From assembly GCA_030041045.1 (NCBI GenBank), contig JASHOQ010000127.1, forward strand, positions 1 to 64,000: a stretch of DNA of 64,000 nt, given 5' to 3'. Within the stretch, counting starts at the first letter, position 1, and each line of letters starts with the position of its first letter. Positions 1-12,574 of the stretch are shown here, piece after piece. A program made the position numbers and the translations under genes. Below the pieces are notes generated by a model that was given only the letters and a program-made list of their open reading frames with translations, had not been told where the DNA came from and did no database searches. Source of the DNA: Acidobacteriaceae bacterium. GTDB taxonomy: Bacteria; Acidobacteriota; Terriglobia; Terriglobales; Acidobacteriaceae.

Positions 1-2514
<2,514 letters not shown>

Positions 2515-2540
2515 GACAGAAGACAAAGTTGGTCAAAGGA

Positions 2541-2570
2541 CGCGGACCTGCGGGTCCGCGTTTTTTTTTT
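2541..2570 (+). terminator. Rho-independent terminator after the PFOR gene
   Basis: CGCGGACC-TGCG-GGTCCGCG, perfect 8-bp stem with 4-nt loop, followed by T10; 26 nt after the stop codon. Confidence 0.95.
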
Positions 2571-2995
2571 CTGCGCCTCGGCGCGAAACAGACACACGCA
2601 ATAAGCGGCCGCGATCGCCAGGGATCGAAGTCTTCTGTGCAGGCTCCGCGCCGGAGACTTCCGAAACTCCGCTCGTGAAGTACCGTCCGGACGAGACCGG
2701 AAGAATTGCGCCACCGATTGTGCGCGCGCGTCTACTGAATATCCCTTGACAGCGCCATCGGTCTGTGCCAAATTGTGTCCGTCTTTTCCCACTCCCTGTC
2801 TGCGCCTGGCAACGTGCAATGCAGTCAAACGTTGCGCCCCTCAACCATCGCAGTGGCGCCGCCCCCATGGGGAATTTCGCGGATCGGCCTGCCGGTTCGA
2901 TCCACGGCCAAAGATCAAAACTCCCAATTTTGCCGGAGATTGAGGCAGCACGCTTCCGCGGCGTCACCTGCGACAACCTTCACCTTGGAGGAACT

Positions 2996-3658
2996 ATGAA
3001 TCGCAGAAAAATCGCCGTTACGCTCAGTCTGGCAGCCTTGCTCCTCCTTGCCGGCACTGCACCCGCAAAGGCCCAATTCGCGCGGCCGTCCACCAATGCG
3101 GCCACCATTTACACGGCGCAGGACTTTTCGCCGTGCGGCGCTGAGAATATCGTTGCGCCCACGTTGAATAGCTCGTCTCCGTTGTCCAATGTTTATACCA
3201 ACGTCAGCACCGGCGAGCCCAAGACCGGGCCCGGGCCGATAGCGTGGGAGTCCGGCCCGGCGTGGGGATACCTTGAAGCGGAGGGTTACTCCTCGGCCCC
3301 GGAAAGGGGGAATCAGACCGCTGCATCCTTTTCCGGGTTCACTCTCAGCGTTCCCATGCAATCCGGCACCGCTCCGGTTCTGTTCTACGCGGCCACGGTT
3401 GCCGATGGGTCATGCGCCTATATCATGGTCAACGGCGGCGGCGCATCCACGGGCGCGCTGAGCATCTCAACCACAAACCAGAACTGCTACGTCACTCCCG
3501 CCAGCTATGGAAACGTCTGCTTTATCCTGCTGCCTGAGAACACGAACATCTCCGACATTACCGTATGGTTCTGTATTGAGGCGGCCAATTCTTCCAGTGG
3601 GCCTCCCGGAATTCTGTATATCCAGGACGTCTGGGTCGACTATGTTCCGCAGACTTGA
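2996..3658 (+). CDS. hypothetical secreted protein
   Basis: GGAGG upstream of ATG; signal peptide MNRRKIAVTLSLAALLLLAGTAPAKAQ. Confidence 0.75.
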   Translation: MNRRKIAVTLSLAALLLLAGTAPAKAQFARPSTNAATIYTAQDFSPCGAENIVAPTLNSSSPLSNVYTNVSTGEPKTGPGPIAWESGPAWGYLEAEGYSSAPERGNQTAASFSGFTLSVPMQSGTAPVLFYAATVADGSCAYIMVNGGGASTGALSISTTNQNCYVTPASYGNVCFILLPENTNISDITVWFCIEAANSSSGPPGILYIQDVWVDYVPQT

Positions 3659-3972
3659 GCGCATGCACCGCCGCAAGAAAGGAAAATGCCGCGCTCTGCC
3701 CTGCCGGGTGCAAGCGCGCAGCGTGCCCCAGGTATCGCTTCCGATGCCTGGGGCAGTGCAGGTTTGGCACGGTTGCGGGCCTATTTCTGAGAAGGCAAGC
3801 GATGCACATTCGCGGAATAATGCAACGATCGTGGCTCGATCTGTAGCAGCGGTACGATCAGTGGCATGCGTCGCGGCGGCGGCCGAAGATTCGGGCATTT
3901 CCACGTACAGCGTGAGATGGGCGGTAAACGGCGCGCGGATCCAGTGGCGTGAAGGCCACTGCTCGCTCTCGT

Positions 3973-4731
3973 CTATTTTGCCGAGGGCAGAGGCAGGTTG
4001 GGGAAGGTTCGATAGTAGATGTGCGGGCCAACATTGGCGGCGGTGGCACTGGATTTGAGACTGTTCGCGTCCATCTGGGTCAACTGCGCGCCAATGACAA
4101 CGGAGTAGCCGGGGATGACCACCTGGCCGTTTGCGGGGTCCGAGTAGGGTGCGTAGACATCGGCGTGATATTTACCGGCGAACGAGCCGTTGATTTTGCT
4201 GGCGGCGGCGATGGCTTCCGCGGGCGTGGAGAAAGACTCGACGATGACGAAGTAAACGTTGGCAGGCTGAAAGCCGGTGACCCCCTGAACGAACTGGGAG
4301 ACGACGCCGGGCGTAGGAAGGGTGAAGTGCTTGAGGTCGTCGGCCGCGGGCGTGGCCGACGCGGCATAGACCACAACAGGATTGAGGACGATGGCTGCGG
4401 AGTTGGTGTCCGCAGGCAGGAGCGGCGAGTTGGCAGTCGCGGTGAGAAGGCCGGCAAGCATGGCGGGCGCGCTGACGCCTAGTTGAAAGATCATGAAACG
4501 GTCATTCACGTCGGAATGGAGGTAGGCGACAAAGCCGCCCAGGGCAAAGAGCGCAAGCGCGCGGACGAGAAAGCCGATGGCAATAAAGACAAAGGAGCCA
4601 TTGAAGTTGTGAGAGACGGTGCCGTTGAAGAAGAACATGAAGATGGGCGCGAGCCCACCGGCACCGCCGATAAGAAACCGCGGCCACGGCTTCAACTTTT
4701 CCGGAACCTGGCTGCTGGACACTCTGGTCAT
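3973..4731 (-). CDS. hypothetical membrane protein
   Basis: ORF with hydrophobic segments; likely start MTRVSSSQVPEKLKPW. Confidence 0.65.
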   Translation of the reverse strand: MTRVSSSQVPEKLKPWPRFLIGGAGGLAPIFMFFFNGTVSHNFNGSFVFIAIGFLVRALALFALGGFVAYLHSDVNDRFMIFQLGVSAPAMLAGLLTATANSPLLPADTNSAAIVLNPVVVYAASATPAADDLKHFTLPTPGVVSQFVQGVTGFQPANVYFVIVESFSTPAEAIAAASKINGSFAGKYHADVYAPYSDPANGQVVIPGYSVVIGAQLTQMDANSLKSSATAANVGPHIYYRTFPNLPLPSAK

Positions 4732-4865
4732 GGAGAAACTCCTTGAGGCAGGAATCCGGGGAAAGGAAGGGAGACTCGGAGACATTGTGACAGAGAAGCG
4801 GGACGGGTGGGAAGCGGGCGAACTCGCGGAAGGACAATGCCGGTCTTAGCCAGGGAATAACCGCA

Positions 4866-4909
4866 TATCCTTCGCTTCGATCGCTGCGGCGACCTCCCTC
4901 AGGATGATA
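4866..4909 (+). repeat. extragenic repeat family C copy
   Basis: atCCTTCGctTCGATCGCTGCGGCGACCTCCCTCAGGATGA; see family C finding. Confidence 0.7.
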
Positions 4910-4932
4910 TCGGTTGGTAGACGGTTTTGCTT

Positions 4933-4973
4933 CCCTGCCCTTGCGCGCAACGAACGCGCGCAAGGATGGGGCA
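4933..4973 (+). repeat. extragenic hairpin family A copy
   Basis: CCCTGCCCTTGCGCGC-AACGAAC-GCGCGCAAGGATGGGGCAG, perfect 10-bp inner stem. Confidence 0.7.
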
Positions 4974-5072
4974 GAGAGGGTTGATTCCGGGCCTGAAAGC
5001 CCGATTCCAATCGATGCCGGATTCAGTGGGCTGAAGGCCACTGCTCCATCCGGATTCCCCGCCCTGCCGGAC

Positions 5073-5594
5073 TCAGCGGGTGAAGGTGACGTAGTTGCGT
5101 CCGGCATAAAGGCGGAAGCCGCCGGCGGGGTCGGGCAGCACTTCGAGCGGGCGCGGGCGCGGGATGGCGTCGTCGTGCGTGGAGCTCGCGGTGAAGACGT
5201 CGTGGGCGCCAATATCGGTAACGACGAATTGGTTCCCGGCGACGAAGCCGATGCCGTAGACGCCTGCCGGCAGATCCTGCCCGGCGATGTGGATGGGCGC
5301 CTCGACGACGAAATAGGCCTGATACTTGGCGGCGACGGCGGTGGAGTAGCCGCTGGTTTCAACCAGCGTGGCGAGCACGTAATGGCCGTCAGCGAATTGG
5401 ACGCCGCCAGAGTTGCGCAGCTCTGTGGGCGCGGACTGGCCCGCGTACCAGACGCTGGCCGGAAGCAGCTTCTGCACGTCGACTGCGGCGAGGATTTTAT
5501 CGGCCGGCTGCTGGCCGGGGGCCGGGAAAGGCAGGATGACGGCAGCGGCGAGAGCCGACGTGCATGCCAACTTTCTGATTGCTTGCCAATGCAT
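5073..5594 (-). CDS. hypothetical exported protein
   Basis: Start MHWQAIRKLACTSALAAAVILPFPAPGQQ (signal peptide). Confidence 0.7.
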   Translation of the reverse strand: MHWQAIRKLACTSALAAAVILPFPAPGQQPADKILAAVDVQKLLPASVWYAGQSAPTELRNSGGVQFADGHYVLATLVETSGYSTAVAAKYQAYFVVEAPIHIAGQDLPAGVYGIGFVAGNQFVVTDIGAHDVFTASSTHDDAIPRPRPLEVLPDPAGGFRLYAGRNYVTFTR

Positions 5595-5724
5595 TGCGAA
5601 CTTCCTCCTGAATGAGTGACACCGCACCGGAGTATACCGCATGGAGCGGATGAGGAGATGGGACGGCTTCGCGCCTGGCTTGGGATTCCCTTCTCTCTCC
5701 GGGCCGATGAAGGGTGCGTAGAGG

Positions 5725-7185
5725 TCAGGGGAGATAGAGATTCACGTAATCGGGGACGGGCATGGGGTCGAGACGGGCGGGCGAGAGAGAGGCGGCGAGG
5801 ATGCGCTCTTGCTGTTCAGAAGAGAAGCGCCGGCGCAGGTTGGATTTGAATTTTTCGACCAGCAGAGGCATGCCTTCTTCGCGGCGGCGGCGATGGCCGA
5901 TGGGGTACTCGACTGTCTCCTCAAGCACAGTCCCATCTTCGAGGACGGCACGAAGTGCGTTGGCGATGGAGCGTTTTTCGGGGTCGAGGTAGTCGCGGGT
6001 GAACCGGGGATTTTCGACGCATTCGATGCGGGCGCGGAGCTGGTCGATCCTGGGGCCAATTTCCGGATCGAGGGCGATGGCATCTTCGTAGTCGGCGGCG
6101 GTGAGGCGCGCGAAAAGGAGGGGGATGGCGACCATGTACTGAATGCAGTGGTCGCGGTCGGCGGGGTTCGAAAGCGGGCCTTTCTTATCGATGATGCGCA
6201 GGCAGGCCTGGTGCGTGTGAATTTTTATTTCTTTAATGCTTTGGGACGAGAGCTGTGCCTGATCGAGCCGCCTTCGGATCTTCATGGCGGCCTCGACGGC
6301 GGCCTGCGCGTGGAACTCGGCGGGGTAACTGATTTTGAAGAGGACGTTCTCCATGACGTAAGAGCCATAGGGGCGCTGGAACTTGAATTCTCGGCCGCGA
6401 AAGGACGCCTCATAAAAACCCCAGGTCTTCGCGGTGAGCGCTGTGGGGTAACCCATTTCGCCGGCGCGCGCCATGAGCGCTAGGCGGACGGCGCGGCTGG
6501 TGGCATCGCCTGCGGCCCAGCTTTTGCGCGAGCCAGTGTTGGGCGCGTGGCGATAGGTGCGCAGGCTCTGGCCGTCGATCCAGGCATTTGAAATCGCGTT
6601 GATGGTCTGCTCGCGCGTAAGGCCGAGGAGCGAGCAGACAACGGCGGTGGAAGCGACTTTAACGAGGACGACGTGATCTAAGCCGACCTGGTTGAAGGAA
6701 TTTTCAAGCGCGAGGCAGCCCTGGATTTCGTGGGCCTTGATCATGGCGGTGAGAACGTCGCGCATGAGGAGGGGCGGCTTGTCCGCGGCCAGATTCGACC
6801 GCGAGAGCCAGTCGGCGACGGCGAGAATGGCGCCGAGATTGTCGCTGGGATGGCCCCACTCGGCGGCGAGAAAGGTGTCGTTGAAGTCAAGCCAGCGGAT
6901 GAGGGTGCCGATATTGAAGGCGGCCTGTACGGGATCGAGGACGAAATCCGTGCCCGGAACCCGCGCGCCGTTGGGAACCGTGGTGCCGGGGACGATGGGG
7001 CCGAGGAGTTTGGTGCAGGCGGGGTAGTCGAGGGCTTCAAGGCCGCAGCCGAGCGTGTCGATAAGGCAGAAGCGTGCGGTTGTGTAGGCGAGGTCGGATT
7101 CGATTTTGGAATCGAGGGCATAGTCGGCGATATCGCTGAGGACCGGGTCAGGGGCGGGGGAATTGGCGGGGATGGGCGAAGACAT
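5725..7185 (-). CDS. prpD: MmgE/PrpD family 2-methylcitrate dehydratase
   Basis: MmgE/PrpD-like sequence ([25 protein letters not shown]...[36 protein letters not shown]); adjacent to prpC and prpB. Confidence 0.92.
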   Translation of the reverse strand: MSSPIPANSPAPDPVLSDIADYALDSKIESDLAYTTARFCLIDTLGCGLEALDYPACTKLLGPIVPGTTVPNGARVPGTDFVLDPVQAAFNIGTLIRWLDFNDTFLAAEWGHPSDNLGAILAVADWLSRSNLAADKPPLLMRDVLTAMIKAHEIQGCLALENSFNQVGLDHVVLVKVASTAVVCSLLGLTREQTINAISNAWIDGQSLRTYRHAPNTGSRKSWAAGDATSRAVRLALMARAGEMGYPTALTAKTWGFYEASFRGREFKFQRPYGSYVMENVLFKISYPAEFHAQAAVEAAMKIRRRLDQAQLSSQSIKEIKIHTHQACLRIIDKKGPLSNPADRDHCIQYMVAIPLLFARLTAADYEDAIALDPEIGPRIDQLRARIECVENPRFTRDYLDPEKRSIANALRAVLEDGTVLEETVEYPIGHRRRREEGMPLLVEKFKSNLRRRFSSEQQERILAASLSPARLDPMPVPDYVNLYLP

Positions 7186-7247
7186 TGGGGTTCCTTGGAA
7201 GCCAAAAGCGATCAATTTAATTGTAGAGATGGGGAGCGGACGAAGAG

Positions 7248-7301
7248 CAACTGCAGTTCCTTCGACTCGGTCGCGGCGGCGACCTCGCTCAGGATGACAT
7301 C
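7248..7301 (+). repeat. extragenic repeat family C copy
   Basis: GCAGTTCCTTCGACTCGGTCGCGGCGGCGACCTCGCTCAGGATGACA. Confidence 0.8.
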
Positions 7302-7316
7302 GCTGAATTTGTGGCT

Positions 7317-7355
7317 CCCACCCTTTCGCCGAAAAACGGCGAAAGGATGGGACAA
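7317..7355 (+). repeat. extragenic hairpin family A copy
   Basis: CCCACCCTTTCGCCG-AAAAA-CGGCGAAAGGATGGGACAAC. Confidence 0.8.
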
Positions 7356-7381
7356 CAAGACCTGGTTTAGATTCGTGGTTT

Positions 7382-7413
7382 CCCCGGTCTCAAAACCGAG
7401 ACCTGGGGCACCC
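7382..7413 (+). repeat. extragenic hairpin family B copy
   Basis: CCCCGGTCTC-AAAAC-CGAGACCTGGGGCACCC. Confidence 0.75.
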
Positions 7414-7437
7414 AGGATCACAAGCACGTGAGTATCT

Positions 7438-8592
7438 CTAGGTACGCTGTTTCAGCGGTATGAAGTTGAGGTTGTCTGGCCCGGTGTAGTTGGCCGAGGG
7501 GCGGATGATTTTGCCATCCTGGCGCTGCTCGATGACGTGGGCGCTCCAGCCGGCCGTGCGCGCCAGAACGAAGAGCGGCGTGAAGAGATCGACGGGAATC
7601 CGCATGAGGTGATAGGCGACGGCGGAGTACCAATCGAGGTTGGGAAACATTTTCTTGGCGGATTGCATGGTGGTCTCGATGCGCTCGGCGACGGCGAAGA
7701 GGCGCCGGCCTTCGGAGGTCGTAGCCAAAGAATGAGCTGACGCGCGGATGATGGCGTTGCGCGGGTCGGCGATGGTGTAGACGGGATGGCCGAAGCCGAT
7801 GATGACTTCACGGTTTTCCACGCGGCGGAGGATGTCGGCCTCGGCTTCGTCGGGCGTGGCGTAGCGCTGTTGAATCACGAGCGCGACCTCATTGGCGCCG
7901 CCGTGCTTGGGACCTTTGAGCGCGCCGATGGCGCCGGTGATGCACGAATAGAGATCGGAACCGGTGCCGGCGATGACGCGCGCAGTGAAGGTGGAGGCGT
8001 TGAATTCGTGCTCGGCGTAGAGAATGAGCGAGGCCTGCATGGCGGCGACGAATTCTTTCGGAGGCGCGGCGCCGTGAAGCAGATGGAGAAAGTGCTCGGC
8101 GATGGAATCGTCGGCGGTTTGAACCTCGATGCGTTGGCCGCCGTTGCGCGCGAACTGGTGCCAGTAAACGAGCATGGAAGGGAGTGAGGCGAGCAGCGCG
8201 TCGGCGAGGGCGCGTGCGGCAGCTTCCGAATGGTCTTCGGATTCGGGCCGCAGGCAGCCGAGGACGGAGACGCCGGTGCGGAGCACATCCATGGGATGCG
8301 TGGAGGCGGGGAGCAGCTCGAGGGCCTGTTTGAGCGGAGCGGGCAGGCCGCGCAGCGAGCGCAGGCGCGCTTTGTACGCGGCCAGTTGGGATGTGTTGGG
8401 CAGAGTCCCATGGATGAGCAGGTGGGCGACTTCTTCAAACTCGCAGTGGGCGGCGAGGTCGGCGATGTCGTAGCCGCGGTAGTGGAGATCGTTGCCGCTC
8501 TGGCCCACGGTGCAGATGGCGGTGTTGCCTGCCGGGGTGCCGGAGAGCGCCACGGATTTCTTGGGTTTGAAGGGTGCGGCTTCAGAGGTCAT
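7438..8592 (-). CDS. prpC: 2-methylcitrate synthase / citrate synthase family
   Basis: Citrate synthase family motifs ([21 protein letters not shown]); between prpB and prpD. Confidence 0.92.
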   Translation of the reverse strand: MTSEAAPFKPKKSVALSGTPAGNTAICTVGQSGNDLHYRGYDIADLAAHCEFEEVAHLLIHGTLPNTSQLAAYKARLRSLRGLPAPLKQALELLPASTHPMDVLRTGVSVLGCLRPESEDHSEAAARALADALLASLPSMLVYWHQFARNGGQRIEVQTADDSIAEHFLHLLHGAAPPKEFVAAMQASLILYAEHEFNASTFTARVIAGTGSDLYSCITGAIGALKGPKHGGANEVALVIQQRYATPDEAEADILRRVENREVIIGFGHPVYTIADPRNAIIRASAHSLATTSEGRRLFAVAERIETTMQSAKKMFPNLDWYSAVAYHLMRIPVDLFTPLFVLARTAGWSAHVIEQRQDGKIIRPSANYTGPDNLNFIPLKQRT

Positions 8593-9506
8593 GGATTTGA
8601 TTGTTTCCCTTTGGCGAAGAGGGCGTCGAGTTTTTCTTCGTAGGCGTGGTAGTCCAGGTAGCGATAGAGCTCCTCGCGCGTCTGCATGATCGGCAAAAGG
8701 CTTTTTTGCGTGCCTTCGGCGCGGATGGTCTCGTAGACCTTGAGGGCCGCGGCGTTCATGGCGCGGTACGCGGCGCAGCAGTAGAGGATCATATCGACGC
8801 CGGCTTGAGCGAGCTCGTCGCGGGTGAAGAGGGGCGTCTGGCCGAACTCGGTGATGTTGGCGAGGATGGGCACGCCAAGAGCGCGCTTGAATTCGGAGTA
8901 TTGGCTCAACTCGGTGACGGCTTCGGCAAAGAGCATGTCGGCGCCGGCGGCGACGTAGGCGCGGGCGCGGAGGATGGCGGCGGCGAGACCTTCGACGGCG
9001 AGCGCGTCGGTGCGTGCCATGATCACGAAGTCGGGATCGGCGCGTGCATCGTCTCTGGCATCGACGGCGGCCTTGATGCGATCGACCATCTCTTCGGCGG
9101 GGACGAGCTCCTTGCCGGGGCGATGGCCGCAGCGCTTCTGGCCGAGCTGGTCCTCGATGTGCACCGCGGCCGCCCCGGCCTTGATGAGGGAGCGGATGGT
9201 GCGCGCGATGGAGAATGCGCCGCCGAAGCCAGTGTCGATATCGACGAGGAGCGGGAGGGGCGAGGCGTCGGTGATGCGGCGAACGTCGATGAGGAGGTCG
9301 TCAAGGGTGCTGATGCCGAGATCGGGCAGGCCGAGAGAGTTGGCGGCGAGGCCGCCGCCGGAGAGATAAAGCGCGCGGAAACCCGCGGCCTGGGCGAGGC
9401 GCGCGGTATACGCGTTGATGGCGCCGGCCACCTGGAGCGGCTTTTCCTGGGCCAGAGCGGCGAGAAAGCGCGCGCCGGGTGATGCGATTGGGGTGTGTTC
9501 CGTCAT
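8589..9506 (-). CDS. prpB: methylisocitrate lyase
   Basis: Isocitrate lyase/PEP mutase family ([49 protein letters not shown]). Start taken at [18 protein letters not shown]. Confidence 0.93.
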   Translation of the reverse strand: MTEHTPIASPGARFLAALAQEKPLQVAGAINAYTARLAQAAGFRALYLSGGGLAANSLGLPDLGISTLDDLLIDVRRITDASPLPLLVDIDTGFGGAFSIARTIRSLIKAGAAAVHIEDQLGQKRCGHRPGKELVPAEEMVDRIKAAVDARDDARADPDFVIMARTDALAVEGLAAAILRARAYVAAGADMLFAEAVTELSQYSEFKRALGVPILANITEFGQTPLFTRDELAQAGVDMILYCCAAYRAMNAAALKVYETIRAEGTQKSLLPIMQTREELYRYLDYHAYEEKLDALFAKGKQSNP

Positions 9507-9647
9507 ATTCCTTAACGCCGCATCATAGCAGGTGATCACATTTTTATCCTCTGGTGCGGGGTGCGGTGCGACAATCAACGGGTTAACCAATGACGGGCGA
9601 GGCCACGAGCATTTTTTTCTGAGGGCCTCCGTGCGAAGGAGAAAGGC

Positions 9648-10217
9648 ATGACGAGACGAGTAATGTTGAGGCGAGTACTGATCGGCGCGGGGCTGATGCT
9701 GGGCGCCGCGGGCCTGATGGCGCAACAACAGCCGAAGAAGCCGCCGCTCAGCCCGCCGGCAACGGCTTCGGCAACCGTTGGCGGAAAGTCGATCACCATT
9801 ACGTACAGCTCGCCGCGTGTGCGCGGGCGCGCGGGCAAGATCTTCACCAAGGATGGGCTGATCAGCCACGATCCGCATTACCCGGTATGGCGCGCGGGCG
9901 CGAACTCGGCTACGACGCTGAAGACGGATGGAGACCTGACGATCGGCGACCTGCAGGTGCCCGCGGGGACGTACACGCTGTTCGTGGATATTTCCGACCC
10001 GGCCAACTGGACGCTGATTGTGAGCAAGGCGACGGGCGAGTGGGGGCTGGCGTACGACGCGACGAAGGACCTGGGCAAGACGGCGATGACCATGGCTGCG
10101 CCGCCGAGCCTGGTGGAGGATTTGACCTACACGCTGACCGACGAAGGCGGCGGCAAGGGGACGCTGACGCTGGCATGGGAGAACGTGAGCGCGAGCGTGG
10201 CGATTGAGGCGCATTGA
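9648..10217 (+). CDS. DUF2911 domain-containing exported protein
   Basis: Signal peptide; [11 protein letters not shown]...[35 protein letters not shown] is typical of DUF2911. Confidence 0.85.
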   Translation: MTRRVMLRRVLIGAGLMLGAAGLMAQQQPKKPPLSPPATASATVGGKSITITYSSPRVRGRAGKIFTKDGLISHDPHYPVWRAGANSATTLKTDGDLTIGDLQVPAGTYTLFVDISDPANWTLIVSKATGEWGLAYDATKDLGKTAMTMAAPPSLVEDLTYTLTDEGGGKGTLTLAWENVSASVAIEAH

Positions 10218-10238
10218 CGAAAGATTGGGTTCTAACAG

Positions 10239-10298
10239 CAGGTCCTTCCACTCCGTCCGCCCGGCTGGTGGCGGGTGGACTTCGCTCAGGATGACAGA
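10239..10298 (+). repeat. extragenic repeat family C copy
   Basis: AGCAGGTCCTTCCACTCCGTCCGCCCGG...GGGTGGACTTCGCTCAGGATGACAG. Confidence 0.8.
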
Positions 10299-10456
10299 GC
10301 CGGAGATTTGATTCCCCACCCCAGGCGCAAAAGCAAACACGCGCTGCCCAGAGGGCGCCCAGGTGGGGCAACCATTTCCCGGCTGGAGCGCACACACAGC
10401 GGCACTCCCGGTAAAATAAAAGAAGTAAATTTTGAGCTGCGACGAGGACTGGAGAA

Positions 10457-10858
10457 TTGCCGCTGTACCCCTACCGCTGCACGCAGTGCGGCCATCGATT
10501 CGAGAAAATCCAAAGGTTCAGCGACGAGCCGGTGAAGGTGTGCCCGCGGTGCGGGGGCCCGGTGGAGCGCGTGCTGACCGCGCCGGGACTGCAGTTCAAG
10601 GGCGCGGGGTGGTACGTGAACGACTACGCGCCGAAGAGCAGCGGGACAAAGACGGAGTCCGCGGATTCGCCGGGGGCTGCGCCGGCCGAGAGCAAGGGCG
10701 AGGGCAAGGCGGAGAGCAAGACGGAAACGAAGCCGGCAACGAGTTCCGGCGGAGACAGCAGCTCGTCGAGTGCATCGAGTACCTCAAGCGCGTCGAGTTC
10801 GCCGGGCGCGTCGAGCGGATCGGCGCCGTCCTCGACACCCGGTTCGACGACGACCTGA
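10457..10858 (+). CDS. FmdB family zinc ribbon protein (TTG start) with low-complexity Ser-rich tail
   Basis: [40 protein letters not shown]: CxxC...CxxC FmdB ribbon. Confidence 0.88.
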   Translation: MPLYPYRCTQCGHRFEKIQRFSDEPVKVCPRCGGPVERVLTAPGLQFKGAGWYVNDYAPKSSGTKTESADSPGAAPAESKGEGKAESKTETKPATSSGGDSSSSSASSTSSASSSPGASSGSAPSSTPGSTTT

Positions 10859-11061
10859 TCGATGCACACGGCGTGGTGTCATAAAGGTTCACGTAAAAAA
10901 GCGGACAGGCAACCGCAGATTCTTCGCTTACCACCCCTAAACTGAAGAGCGTTTGGGGCCCGGTGCGCTCAGAATGACATCGGCTATACCGTCAGGAACC
11001 TCTGGGATGGGATAGGTAGCGCGCATAGGATAATGGAGACCTTGACCCTCAAGGCTCCCGA

Positions 11062-12519
11062 ATGCATCCCAATCCAGCGTCTTTGAATCAGGAACGGCCG
11101 GAGCAGCCTGTGAAGACGGGCGCGCCGGCCGTTCTGGCTATCGTGGGCGGGCTATTGTTTGCTGCGGGCGCCGCGGCCGGATGGCTGCACGCATCCACGG
11201 CGATTGCCCTGGGCTTGCGCTGGGCAGGGTTTGCGGCCTTTCTTCCCTTCACCGCACGCCGGCGGTCGCTGCTGCTGTGGACGACGCTTGCCATGGCGGC
11301 AGGTGTGGAGTTGGGCGTGGACGCGCCGCACGCGGCGGCGAGCACGCGCATTGCCGCGGACATTTTTCTGCGGCTGATTCGCGTGATCGTAGCGCCGCTG
11401 ATTTTTGGCGGCCTGGTGACAGGAATCGCCGGCCACGGGCACCTGCACCCCAGCGAGCAAAAATCGCTCGCCGGGGGCCCCGCGGATTTACGGGGCGTGG
11501 GCCGCGTGGCCATCAAGGCGCTGGTGTTCTTTGAAGTGGTGACCACCCTGGGACTGGCACTGGGCGCGATCGCCATCAACCTGTCCCGTGCGGGCGTGGG
11601 CGTGACCATACCGGGGAATGTGGAAGCGGGCGCAGCCGCGCAGGCAACGCCGGGCGTAGCGGGATGGCAGCAGATTCTGCTCAACGTGTTTCCTGAAAAT
11701 ATTGCGCGCGCGGTTGCAGAAAACCAGGTTTTGCAGGTGGCGGTGTTTGCAATTCTGTTTGGAACGGCGCTGGCCATGCTGCCGGCAGCGCGGCGCGCGC
11801 CGCTGGTGGATGTTCTGCAGGCACTCACGGATACGATGTTCAAGCTGACGCGCATGGTGATGGTGACGGCGCCTCTGGCTGCGGGCGCGGCGCTGGCGTA
11901 CACGGTAGGCAGCACGGGGCCGGCCACCATGCTGCCGCTGGCGAAGCTGGTGGTTACGTTCTACGCGGCCATGGCGGCGTTTGTGCTGCTGGTGCTGTGG
12001 CCGGCGATTCTTGCGGCGCGGATTCCGCTGCGGCGATTTGCGGACGCGGTTGCGGAGCCGGCGGCGATCGGGTTTGCCACCACTACCTCAGAGGCCGCGC
12101 TGCCGCTGGCCATGGAGCGGATGGAAGAGTTCGGCGTACCGCGATGGATTGTGTCGTTTGTGATCCCCACCGGGTACAGCTTCAACATGACGGGCTCAAG
12201 CCTGTACCTTTCCATGGCCGCGCTGTTCGCGGCGCAGGCGGCGGGGATTCACTTCAGCGTGGGCGAGCAGGCGGTGATGCTGCTCACGCTGATGCTCACC
12301 AGCAAAGGCGTGGCGGGCGTGCCGCGCGCGGTGCTGGTGATTCTGCTCGGGACCGCCAGCTCTTTCCACATTCCCACTGCCGCGGTGCTGTTGCTCCTGG
12401 GGGTCGACACGCTTATCGATATGGGCCGCGCCGCGATGAACGTGATTGGCAACTGCCTGGCAAGCGCGGTGGTGGCGCGTTGGGAAGGGGAGTTGCAGGG
12501 AACAGGGAGTGGGGAGTAG
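11062..12519 (+). CDS. dicarboxylate/amino acid:cation (Na+/H+) symporter
   Basis: ADIFLRLIRVIVAPLIFGGLVTGIAG, ATTTSEAALPLAMERMEEFGVP, GYSFNMTGSSLYLSMAALF are DAACS family signatures. Confidence 0.92.
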   Translation: MHPNPASLNQERPEQPVKTGAPAVLAIVGGLLFAAGAAAGWLHASTAIALGLRWAGFAAFLPFTARRRSLLLWTTLAMAAGVELGVDAPHAAASTRIAADIFLRLIRVIVAPLIFGGLVTGIAGHGHLHPSEQKSLAGGPADLRGVGRVAIKALVFFEVVTTLGLALGAIAINLSRAGVGVTIPGNVEAGAAAQATPGVAGWQQILLNVFPENIARAVAENQVLQVAVFAILFGTALAMLPAARRAPLVDVLQALTDTMFKLTRMVMVTAPLAAGAALAYTVGSTGPATMLPLAKLVVTFYAAMAAFVLLVLWPAILAARIPLRRFADAVAEPAAIGFATTTSEAALPLAMERMEEFGVPRWIVSFVIPTGYSFNMTGSSLYLSMAALFAAQAAGIHFSVGEQAVMLLTLMLTSKGVAGVPRAVLVILLGTASSFHIPTAAVLLLLGVDTLIDMGRAAMNVIGNCLASAVVARWEGELQGTGSGE

Positions 12520-12539
12520 GGAGTAGGAAACAGTGATCA
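12498..12539 (+). repeat. heptamer tandem array H1 (6 units) overlapping the symporter stop codon
   Basis: GGGAACA GGGAGTG GGGAGTA GGGAGTA GGAAACA GTGATCA; stop TAG at 12517-12519. Confidence 0.85.
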
Positions 12540-12574
12540 GGACAAGAGGCTTGATTCGAACGCTGCGATAATAA

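Noticed and set aside
2885-2910. T-arm-like GGTTCGATCC suggesting a tRNA
   Set aside because: No acceptor, D-arm or anticodon arm could be assembled around it.
7212-7427. 71-aa ORF containing [19 protein letters not shown]
   Set aside because: Translation of repeats C, A and B, not a gene.
9507-10397. N-terminal extension of the 602-aa ORF 8589..10397
   Set aside because: PrpB homology begins at [11 protein letters not shown] (9506); the upstream part is antisense to the DUF2911 gene and passes through repeat C.
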